From positions 1 to 12,399 of the forward strand of contig JAOZST010000107.1 of NCBI GenBank assembly GCA_029939535.1: a stretch of 12,399 nucleotides of DNA, written 5' to 3'. The stretch is from NBML01 sp029939535. GTDB lineage: Bacteria; Desulfobacterota; Desulfobacteria; Desulfobacterales; Desulfobacteraceae. The notes under the pieces were generated by a model, which ran no database searches, was not told the origin of the DNA, and was given only the letters and a program-made list of their open reading frames with translations. The position numbers and the translations under genes were made by a program. Of this stretch, positions 1 through 5,983 are shown one piece after another (positions within the stretch are counted from its first letter, which is position 1; each line of letters starts with the position of its first letter).

Positions 1-1281
1 GATATTGATTCCACCATAATAGCCCTTCAATATGGAGCCAGCGATTTCATAAATAAACCAGTCAGGGATGAGGCTCTGGCCATTGCCCTTGAACGGGCAA
101 AAGAGAAAATTTATATCCGAGAAAAACTGGAAGGATATACAAAAAATCTGGAACATAAGATTGCCAAGGCAACTGAAGAGATTCGTCGTAAATCCAATTT
201 TCAAAAATTATTGATTCACAGTTCCCATGATGCCATTGTTGCCTTTAATCATGATTGGAAGATTGTGGTATTTAATCCAGAAGCAGCCAAGCTGTTTGGA
301 GAAAATGCGGCAGATACCATAAATAAAATGACCATCCAGGACCTGTACCCCAAAAAGGTTGCAGACAGTTATAAAAATATAGTAAAAAACCAGCCGGAAA
401 AAACGGATATTCCCTGGAAAGAAATATTGTTTAAGGTAAAAGACGGCAGGCAGATTCCGGTCCGCCATGCCACCAATGTACTCCATGAAAAAGGTGAATT
501 CATGGGGATTGTTAATTTTTTCCAGGATCTCACAGAAATCAAGCAGCTTGAAAAAGATTTGGTACAATCGGAACGACTTGCTGCTGTGGGTCAGACCGTC
601 AGCGGCCTTGCCCACTATGTTAAAAATATCCTCATAGGGCTTAAAGGCGGCAGCTATGTGGTTGATGTGGGTATGAAGAAAAATGATACGGAAAAGCTTA
701 AAACCGGGTGGCAGACCATTAAAAATAATATAAACCGTGTGTCTATTTTGACCCAGGACCTTTTAACATATTCCAAGGACAGACAGCCTGAAATTAAACC
801 CTGTTTTCCCAATGAGATTGTGGAGGATGTTATTGATCTGGTTTCAAATGTTGCAAGTTCCAACAATATAAGACTTTTAAAGGAGATAGATCCTGATATT
901 GGAGAGCTTGATGTGGATCCCCAAACCATCCACAGAACCCTTCTTAATCTTGTTAACAATGCCATGGATGCTTGTGTGGAAGATGAAAACACTTCCAAGG
1001 AATTTGAAATTCAGATTAAAACCTATGTGGAATCCAATAATATGCTGTGTTTAGAGGTTAAAGATAATGGGTGCGGTATGGATGAGGAAACCAGGGCCCG
1101 CCTGTTTGATCCCATGTTCAGTACAAAAGGGGGTAAGGGAACAGGTCTTGGCCTGCTGGTTACCGCAAAGCTGGTGGAAGAACACAAGGGTATAATTGAT
1201 ACAAAGACACGCTTGGGGCAGGGGACCACTTTTGTTGTCAGACTACCCTTTGGAAAAGTAGATGCAGTTGATAGAAATTGA
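1..1281 (+). CDS. Hybrid sensor histidine kinase (REC-PAS-HisKA-HATPase), 5' partial
   Basis: The reading frame is open from the first base, so the gene starts outside the window; 426 residues remain. Residues 1-30 are the end of a receiver domain ('GASDFINKP', conserved Lys at 19). Residues 31-70 look like a charged coiled-coil linker and 71-185 a PAS sensor domain. The phosphoacceptor helix 'AAVGQTVSGLAHYVKN' follows, with His205. The HATPase_c domain shows the N-box ('LVNNAMDAC', about 318-326), G1 ('DNGCGM', 355-360), F-box ('LFDPMFSTK') and G2 ('GKGTGLGL', 378-385), so the catalytic core looks intact. An internal TTG at 211 could be mistaken for a start, but the upstream receiver sequence argues against it. 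No membrane segment is visible, so the visible part is probably cytosolic. It should autophosphorylate and pass phosphate to receivers, plausibly the one encoded 16 nt downstream; that partnership is inferred. Confidence 0.93.
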   Translation, partial: DIDSTIIALQYGASDFINKPVRDEALAIALERAKEKIYIREKLEGYTKNLEHKIAKATEEIRRKSNFQKLLIHSSHDAIVAFNHDWKIVVFNPEAAKLFGENAADTINKMTIQDLYPKKVADSYKNIVKNQPEKTDIPWKEILFKVKDGRQIPVRHATNVLHEKGEFMGIVNFFQDLTEIKQLEKDLVQSERLAAVGQTVSGLAHYVKNILIGLKGGSYVVDVGMKKNDTEKLKTGWQTIKNNINRVSILTQDLLTYSKDRQPEIKPCFPNEIVEDVIDLVSNVASSNNIRLLKEIDPDIGELDVDPQTIHRTLLNLVNNAMDACVEDENTSKEFEIQIKTYVESNNMLCLEVKDNGCGMDEETRARLFDPMFSTKGGKGTGLGLLVTAKLVEEHKGIIDTKTRLGQGTTFVVRLPFGKVDAVDRN

Positions 1282-1297
1282 TCAAGGAGGATGAATT

Positions 1298-1690
1298 ATG
1301 AGTAAAAAGGTGCTTGTGGTGGATGATGATCCTGATGTGAGGTCATTTGTTCTCACAGTTCTGGAAGAAAACAATTATACCCCTTTAGTGGCTCAGGATG
1401 GGGTAGAAGGCTTGGAAATGATTGAAAAAGATCCGCCTGATCTGGTCATCCTTGATGTATTGATGCCCCGGGGAAGTGGAATTAGATTGTATCGCCATTT
1501 AAAAACAGATGATGGGCTGAAAGGGATTCCTGTGATCATGTTCACTGGAATTGCCATGAGGTCTTTTTTGAAATCACAGAAAGTTCTTGATGAGTTCAAT
1601 GGCGGGGAAGTCCCAAAACCGGATATATATCTTGAGAAACCGGTTGAACCTGAAGAGCTCGTCCAGGCCATAGAAAAAAAAATCGGTTAA
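1298..1690 (+). CDS. Stand-alone response regulator receiver protein
   Basis: A 130-residue single receiver domain with no output domain. The acidic pocket is Asp9-Asp11, the phosphoacceptor Asp53 ('LVILDVLMP'), the switch Thr83 ('MFTG') and the conserved Lys114-Pro115. All catalytic residues are present. The stretch between strand 4 and strand 5 (about 84-110) is longer than in a typical CheY-like protein and includes 'NGGEVPKPDIYLEKP'. The start ATG is well supported by AAGGAGG at 1284-1290, 7 nt upstream. The 16-nt gap after the kinase suggests co-transcription and makes it the obvious phosphotransfer partner. Without a DNA-binding domain it probably acts by protein contact or in a phosphorelay. 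Confidence 0.93.
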   Translation: MSKKVLVVDDDPDVRSFVLTVLEENNYTPLVAQDGVEGLEMIEKDPPDLVILDVLMPRGSGIRLYRHLKTDDGLKGIPVIMFTGIAMRSFLKSQKVLDEFNGGEVPKPDIYLEKPVEPEELVQAIEKKIG

Positions 1691-1780
1691 AAGAATAAAA
1701 TCGGTAAAAAAAATTAAAAAGGATTTTATAGACCACTTTATATACCAGGGATTTGTACCCAAGGGAGACAAGATTATATC

Positions 1781-2656
1781 ATGAAGATAAAAAAACTGCT
1801 TTTTGTCACCAAGTTTGAAGAGCTTTGTTATGATTCATTAAACTCATTGTTGAGTCTCAGGAAGGCCGGCCTTGAACATGTGGTTTTTTTGAACGTTATT
1901 GAACGGGATAAGGTTGCCATGCAAAGGGGCAGCGGATATTTAAAAGAAGAAGAGGTAAAGTTAAAAGAAACCGCTAATATCCGTTTTATTGACTGGGCAG
2001 AAAATTTGTTTGAGCTGGGCATGGAGGTGGGAGCCTATATTGAAGTATCCACCTTGATCCCTGAAATTCTAAAAGCAATTGAAAAAGAAAAACCAGACCT
2101 TATTGTTATTGGCCGTTCCCATAAAGGCCCGTTGGAACAGCTGTATTCCCGGTCTGATATTACAGAGCTGACAAGGAGAACCTCTGTTCCCATTCTGGTG
2201 TTCAAGCACATGGCTGAGGATAAGGTGGTGCCTGAAAAACTGTTTGAAAGGCCTCTTTTTGCAACTTCCTGGTCCACCAGCAGTGAAAAAGCTGTGAGTT
2301 GTTTAAAGGAACTCAGCGATGTCATCGGTGAAATACATATCATGCATGTGGTCAGTGAAAAAGATCTTAAAAGCGATGATACCCATGAAGTACAGAAGAT
2401 TAGAAAAAATGAAAGAAAGCGGTTGGATGACCTGTGTGAAGAGTTTGAGGAAGCAGGAATTTCAGCCCGGCCCCATGTTTATGTTGGTGATCCTGAAAAA
2501 GAGATATTAAAGGCTGCCAAAGAGTACCAGGCCACAATGATTATTCTGGGCTTCAGTGAAAAAACAGCCCTTAGAGAACGCTGGATGGGATCTATCTCAC
2601 GCAATATAGGCGATAAATCCATCTATCCCTGCCTGCTTTTCCCTGTTAAAGAATAG
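1781..2656 (+). CDS. Universal stress protein with two tandem UspA domains
   Basis: A 291-residue soluble protein made of two Usp domains, about 1-142 and 153-291. Each has the family pattern of an N-terminal beta strand, a 'DLIVIGRS' or 'ATMIILGFS' strand followed by a nucleotide loop, and a terminal 'VPILVFK' or 'YPCLLFPV' strand. The ATP-binding signature G-2x-G-9x-G-[ST] is imperfect in both halves: the first reads G-RSHK-G and lacks the terminal Gly-Ser, while the second keeps 'MGS' but lacks the middle Gly. ATP binding is therefore uncertain. The ATG is preceded by AAGGGAG at 1761-1767, a rather long 13-nt spacing. Usp proteins often accompany ion transporters and stress regulators; here it sits between two receivers upstream of an antiporter operon, which fits a stress or energy-status role (inferred). 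Confidence 0.92.
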   Translation: MKIKKLLFVTKFEELCYDSLNSLLSLRKAGLEHVVFLNVIERDKVAMQRGSGYLKEEEVKLKETANIRFIDWAENLFELGMEVGAYIEVSTLIPEILKAIEKEKPDLIVIGRSHKGPLEQLYSRSDITELTRRTSVPILVFKHMAEDKVVPEKLFERPLFATSWSTSSEKAVSCLKELSDVIGEIHIMHVVSEKDLKSDDTHEVQKIRKNERKRLDDLCEEFEEAGISARPHVYVGDPEKEILKAAKEYQATMIILGFSEKTALRERWMGSISRNIGDKSIYPCLLFPVKE

Positions 2657-2699
2657 TGCTTCTTTTTCGATAATATTGTCAAATGTCTTTAAATATATC

Positions 2700-2728
2700 T
2701 TGACTCCCATTTGGGGTTCTGATAGAAA
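2700..2728 (+). promoter_or_regulatory. Possible sigma70-type promoter upstream of second receiver and mrp operon
   Basis: TTGACT at 2700-2705 (5 of 6 to TTGACA), a 17-nt spacer, then TAGAAA at 2723-2728 (4 of 6 to TATAAT). It lies in the longest intergenic gap of the signalling region (142 nt) and would start transcription about 65 nt before the receiver gene. In AT-rich DNA such matches also occur by chance. Confidence 0.35.
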
Positions 2729-2798
2729 TTCCGGTTAGCATTTTACGTGTGGTGATTTTTAAAGACAATTGCTTTATCAGGGTAGCAAAAGGTTTAAT

Positions 2799-3272
2799 AT
2801 GAAACTCTTATTTATAGATGATGAACAGACATTTTTAAAATATCTGGCCAAACGGCTTGTTTTGGACGGATTTACTGTTAAAACCACTTTTTCCGGAGAG
2901 GAAGGGGTTGATGCTGCTGCAAAGGAAGATTTTGATGTGGCAGTGGTGGACCTGCAGATGCCTGGAATTGATGGGATTGAGGTTCAGAAAAGACTTAAGG
3001 ATCTTCAACCGTTTTTGCCCTGTATAGTTCTTACAGGGCATGGAAGTGTTGAAAATGCCCTTGAAAGCGGTAAATATAATGCCTTTAAATTTTTATCCAA
3101 ACCCGTGGATATGGATACACTCATAGACACCATTAATGCGGCCCATGCCCATAGGCTTACCCAGGAAGGAAAAACCCGGGGCCAGCAGAATGGGGCTTCT
3201 GATACGACTGATAAAGGAGCCATGTCAAAGCTGTATGATAAATTTCGAAAAATTTATGGTGTTAAAAAATAG
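2799..3272 (+). CDS. Second stand-alone response regulator receiver protein
   Basis: A 157-residue protein from the ATG at 2799, preceded by AAAGG at 2788-2792. An upstream in-frame TTG at 2769 would add ten residues with no domain support. The receiver domain covers about 1-115: acidic pocket Asp7, Asp8 and Glu9, phosphoacceptor Asp51 ('VAVVDLQMPGIDG'), Thr79 in 'VLTGHGS', and Lys101-Pro102. The 'TGHGSVENAL' segment is like NtrC-family receivers. The remaining 40 residues are polar and low in hydrophobicity, ending in a basic helix ('KLYDKFRKIYGVKK'); no DNA-binding domain is visible. It is separated from mrpE by only 54 nt and may be co-transcribed with the antiporter genes. Its kinase could be the hybrid kinase at the window start, which is not shown. 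Confidence 0.92.
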   Translation: MKLLFIDDEQTFLKYLAKRLVLDGFTVKTTFSGEEGVDAAAKEDFDVAVVDLQMPGIDGIEVQKRLKDLQPFLPCIVLTGHGSVENALESGKYNAFKFLSKPVDMDTLIDTINAAHAHRLTQEGKTRGQQNGASDTTDKGAMSKLYDKFRKIYGVKK

Positions 3273-3326
3273 CCATTGAGCTGAGCTATTTATATTTATA
3301 AGCTTTTTATAAGGAGAAGTGCTTTG

Positions 3327-3875
3327 ATGGTTTCCGATAAAGGCGCTGACAAAGGCCGAACTGCGACTGAAAAAGGTTCTGGTTTTTCTTTTTTCCCATT
3401 CATGATTACATTCATTCTTATGTTCATTACCTGGGTTGTATTGTCAGGGAAATTTGAATCATTATTATTGTGGCTGGGTGTGGTTTCAAGCCTGCTTGTG
3501 GCTTATTTTTTTCATGACCTGCTTTTTCCCAACACCAAGCCCGGACATATGAAAATTTTCTTTGCTTTTTCAAAATATACACCCTGGCTGATTTTTGAAA
3601 TTATCAAAGCCAACTTCCATTTGTTATATCTGGTTTTCCATCCCAGGATGAAGGAATTGATAGACCCCCATATAATAGATTTTAAAACTGATTTAAAATC
3701 TGATCTTGCCATTACAACTCTGGCCAACTCCATCACGTTGACACCGGGTACAATTACGGTAACCGCCAGCAGTGAAGGGGCATTCAGGGTTCATGCCATT
3801 GACAGGCCTTCTGCAGAAGCACTTCCGGGTGTCATGCTTGAAAAGGTGGCAAATATTTTTGGAGAAAAAATATGA
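3327..3875 (+). CDS. mrpE: Na+/H+ antiporter subunit MrpE/MnhE
   Basis: A 182-residue membrane protein of the MrpE/MnhE family (PF01899), an accessory subunit needed for assembly of the Mrp cation/proton antiporter. About 20 polar N-terminal residues precede hydrophobic segments at 23-40 and 43-64, a further apolar stretch at 86-104, and a cytosolic domain carrying the family hallmark 'LANSITLTPGT' (132-142). Start: AAGGAG at 3311-3316 precedes ATG 3327 by 10 nt; a TTG at 3324 immediately before it is a weaker alternative. The last four bases overlap the next start (ATGA), indicating translational coupling. The N-terminal polar extension is longer than in many MrpE proteins. Confidence 0.95.
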   Translation: MVSDKGADKGRTATEKGSGFSFFPFMITFILMFITWVVLSGKFESLLLWLGVVSSLLVAYFFHDLLFPNTKPGHMKIFFAFSKYTPWLIFEIIKANFHLLYLVFHPRMKELIDPHIIDFKTDLKSDLAITTLANSITLTPGTITVTASSEGAFRVHAIDRPSAEALPGVMLEKVANIFGEKI

Positions 3876-4159
3876 ACATGTTTTTTTTGTGCGTTGCAAT
3901 TGGTTTGTGCCTGCTCATGGCTCTGCCCCTGGTCCGATGTCTTTTTGGCCCTACAGTCCTTGACCGGCTCATTGGTGTGAATGCCATTGGCAGTAAAACA
4001 GTTGTTCTCTTGTTGCTCATCGGGATTTTGTATGAACGGGTTGATATGTTTGTGGATATAGCCCTTGCCTATGCATTCCTGAACTTTGTGGCAGTTATTG
4101 CCGCGTCAAGATATTTTCACAAGAGAAAAGGATTGTATGAAGAATCCTTTATGGATTGA
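3872..4159 (+). CDS. mrpF: Na+/H+ antiporter subunit MrpF/MnhF
   Basis: A 95-residue protein with three hydrophobic helices (about 2-20, 38-54 and 60-78), matching MrpF/MnhF (PF04066) in size and pattern. Family-typical features are 'RCLFGPTVLDRLIGVNAIG' between helices 1 and 2 and 'DIALAYAFLNFVA' in helix 3, with the conserved Asp62. The start overlaps the mrpE stop as ATGA. MrpF is a small inner-membrane subunit packed near MrpA and MrpE-G in Mrp complexes and corresponds to MbhB in membrane-bound hydrogenases. Confidence 0.95.
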   Translation: MNMFFLCVAIGLCLLMALPLVRCLFGPTVLDRLIGVNAIGSKTVVLLLLIGILYERVDMFVDIALAYAFLNFVAVIAASRYFHKRKGLYEESFMD

Positions 4160-4173
4160 TTATAGGAATTATC

Positions 4174-4497
4174 ATGAATATACTGGTTATTTTGTGTTTG
4201 CTCATTGGTTTTTTGTTTAGTCTGGGTGGTGCTGTTGGCATTATCCGTATGCCGGATTTTTATTCCAGGCTTCACCCAGCCGGGAAATTGGATACCCTGG
4301 GGATTTTTGCCATGGTCACGGGTCTGGCTCTGTATAATCTTACTCATTTTTCCTTTGAATCCCTTCTTTTGTCAGTGAAAATGTTTTTGATCGTATTTTT
4401 TGTGTTCCTGTCCAGTCCAACTGCCACACATTCCATTGTTGATTCAGGCATGAGAGCAGGGCTTAGACCCTGGACCAAAAAGAAAGGAAAGGAATAA
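4174..4497 (+). CDS. mrpG: Na+/H+ antiporter subunit MrpG/MnhG
   Basis: A 107-residue protein with three hydrophobic helices and the diagnostic MrpG/MnhG (PF03334) sequence 'RMPDFYSRLHPAGKLDTLG' at residues 25-43, plus 'SSPTATH' (80-86) in the third helix region. ATG 4174 is preferred because TAGGAA lies six nucleotides upstream. A TTG at 4156 would overlap mrpF and add six residues, but it lacks a well-placed ribosome site. MrpG is an accessory membrane subunit of the antiporter. The gap to mrpF is 14 nt and to the next gene 2 nt, so the genes form one operon. Confidence 0.94.
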   Translation: MNILVILCLLIGFLFSLGGAVGIIRMPDFYSRLHPAGKLDTLGIFAMVTGLALYNLTHFSFESLLLSVKMFLIVFFVFLSSPTATHSIVDSGMRAGLRPWTKKKGKE

Positions 4498-4499
4498 TC

Positions 4500-4745
4500 A
4501 TGCATTGGCCCATTGATTTGATTGTGTTGACTTTTGTTATATTTACCGCCATTGCCGCTATTTCCGTTAAAGATCTTTTGGGAACCGCCATTCTGTTTGG
4601 GGCTTATTCATTTTTGATGTGTCTTTTATGGGCCGTTATGGGGGCAGTTGACGTGGCATTTACGGAAGCATCCGTCGGGGCAGGGGTTAGCACTGTTTTT
4701 TTTGTTGCTGCGGTGTTTAGAACAAGCAGGAGGACAAAAGATTGA
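4500..4745 (+). CDS. MbhD-like (DUF4040) subunit, equivalent to part of the MrpA C-terminus
   Basis: An 81-residue protein with three hydrophobic segments (about 6-22, 28-48 and 58-73). 'AVDVAFTEASVGAGVSTVFF' (about 49-68) is the hallmark of the MbhD/DUF4040 family (PF13244), with the conserved acidic residues Asp51 and Glu56. In classical Mrp this segment is the C-terminal part of the large MrpA, while in Mbh-type complexes it is a separate subunit as here. The start ATG is preceded by AAGGAA at about 4489-4494. It overlaps the next gene by four bases. The conserved acidic residues are thought to lie on the ion pathway in Mbh/Mrp structures, which supports a direct role in Na+ or H+ movement. 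Confidence 0.88.
   Translation: MHWPIDLIVLTFVIFTAIAAISVKDLLGTAILFGAYSFLMCLLWAVMGAVDVAFTEASVGAGVSTVFFVAAVFRTSRRTKD
4728..4733 (+). promoter_or_regulatory. Strong ribosome binding site that fixes a TTG start
   Basis: A perfect AGGAGG lies 8 nt before TTG 4742 and inside the end of the MbhD-like gene. It decides the start of the MbhE-MrpB gene, whose TTG overlaps the preceding TGA stop as TTGA. Confidence 0.75.
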
Positions 4746-5566
4746 AATTACTAGGCTTTATCATTGTTTGTCTGGTTGGCGGGTTCCTGCTCTATGGGAC
4801 AGGAGAATTACCAGACTGGGGAGACCCACAGTCACCCGCATCCCTTCATCTTTCCAATGATTATATTGAGCATGCAGTGGATGAAACCCAGGTTCCCAAC
4901 CTGGTGACAGCCGTCCTGGCTGATTATCGTGGATTTGACACAATGTTTGAAACAGCCGTGGTGTTCTGTGCAGGACTTGCCTGTTTTCTATTGCTCAGGG
5001 ATTTCAGGCCCAGAAAAGATCATTACTATCGCCATGTTCCCACCGGGGTAGTCCTTCATTTAAAGGACAGTTCCAAGCATTTGGCAGTTGGGAATGAATT
5101 TGAAGATATGGACAAGGAATGGGTTCCCTCTGATATTGTTATCAAGACGGTATGCAGAATGCTGATTCCTTTTATTCAGATTTATGCCCTTTACGTTGTG
5201 GCCCATGGTGATTTTTCACCGGGCGGGGGATTCCAGGGAGGGGTTATCTTTGGGTCCAGCCTGATTTTATTGGCAATTTCCTATAATCTGAAAACCCTTG
5301 TCAAGCGAGTTTCGGAAAAATTCCTTAGTATTTTTGCTGCCCTGGGCGTATTGATTTATGTGGGAATCGGTGCCATTGCAATGCTCCTGGGCGGGAATTT
5401 CCTGGATTATTCAAAACTGGCACCGCTGATTCCGATAGATCCCGGTCACATACGGGCCATTGGTATGCTTGGAGTGGAAATTGGTGTGGGGATTACAGTA
5501 ATGGCGGTTATGGTCATCATTTATATCAATATTGTCTCTGAAGGCAGACATGAAGAAGGATTATAG
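4742..5566 (+). CDS. mrpB: MbhE-MrpB fusion, antiporter subunit B
   Basis: A 274-residue protein in two parts. The N-terminal part (about 1-100) is MbhE-like: an N-terminal hydrophobic helix (3-18), a loop, then 'TAVLADYRGFDTMFETAVVF' (56-75), which normally ends MrpA. The C-terminal part (about 130-268) is MrpB/MnhB (PF04039), with 'SDIVIKTVCRMLIPF', the conserved 'HGDFSPGGGFQGGVI' (155-169), and four hydrophobic helices. The linker 88-128 is charged. Stand-alone MrpB is usually about 140 residues, so the length itself shows the fusion. Translation probably starts at TTG 4742 behind AGGAGG, coupled to the previous stop. With the MbhD-like gene it supplies the MrpA C-terminal module that is otherwise missing. 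Confidence 0.92.
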   Translation: MKLLGFIIVCLVGGFLLYGTGELPDWGDPQSPASLHLSNDYIEHAVDETQVPNLVTAVLADYRGFDTMFETAVVFCAGLACFLLLRDFRPRKDHYYRHVPTGVVLHLKDSSKHLAVGNEFEDMDKEWVPSDIVIKTVCRMLIPFIQIYALYVVAHGDFSPGGGFQGGVIFGSSLILLAISYNLKTLVKRVSEKFLSIFAALGVLIYVGIGAIAMLLGGNFLDYSKLAPLIPIDPGHIRAIGMLGVEIGVGITVMAVMVIIYINIVSEGRHEEGL

Positions 5567-5575
5567 GGTGGTTTT

Positions 5576-5980
5576 ATGGCTGACTTTTTAGCCCTTATCG
5601 TGGCAAAATATAATTATTGGCTTTATATCATTTTAATGATGATAGGTTTATATGCCATGATTGCAAAAAATAATTTGATTAAAAAACTGGTGGGCATGAA
5701 TATTTTTCAGACTGCCATTATCCTGTTTTATGTTTCCATTGGATATAAGACAGAGGGTACCATTCCCATTATTCAAAATGCCCATGGAGATCATGGGAGC
5801 CATGGAGCTGTTATACAGGCTGCCGATTATATTAATCCTCTGCCCCATGTATTGATGCTAACGGCAATTGTAGTCTCTGTTGCAACCTTTGGCGTGGCCA
5901 TGGCACTTTGTGTCCGGATATACCAAAGGTACCAGACCCTGGAAGAAGATGAACTCAGAATGCGCTTATCGGAAAAATAG
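5576..5980 (+). CDS. mrpC: Na+/H+ antiporter subunit MrpC/MnhC (NuoK-like)
   Basis: A 134-residue NuoK/MrpC family protein (PF00420) with three hydrophobic helices at about 13-30, 40-57 and 90-112. Typical features are 'KLVGMNIFQTAIILF' (37-51) and 'PLPHVLMLTAIVVSVATFG' (88-106). In complexes of this type the subunit links the antiporter-like subunits to the rest of the membrane arm. An unusual histidine-rich stretch, 'AHGDHGSHG' (69-77), lies in the loop between helices 2 and 3. The ATG is preceded by AGGGTGG at 5565-5571, and the gap to mrpB is 9 nt. The C-terminal tail (113-134) is charged and probably cytosolic. Confidence 0.94.
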   Translation: MADFLALIVAKYNYWLYIILMMIGLYAMIAKNNLIKKLVGMNIFQTAIILFYVSIGYKTEGTIPIIQNAHGDHGSHGAVIQAADYINPLPHVLMLTAIVVSVATFGVAMALCVRIYQRYQTLEEDELRMRLSEK

Positions 5981-5983
5981 ATT

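Noticed and set aside
208..615. Minus-strand open frame of 135 codons opposite the kinase PAS region
   Set aside because: Shadow of the confident PAS/HisKA coding frame; no ribosome site or recognisable domain.
211..1281. TTG at 211 as the start of a 356-residue PAS kinase
   Set aside because: The frame is open to the window edge and the upstream residues form a receiver end plus coiled coil, so this is an internal codon.
3296..3312. TTATAA inverted repeat just before the mrpE ribosome site
   Set aside because: All-AT 6-bp stem; too weak and too likely by chance in AT-rich intergenic DNA to call a regulatory hairpin.
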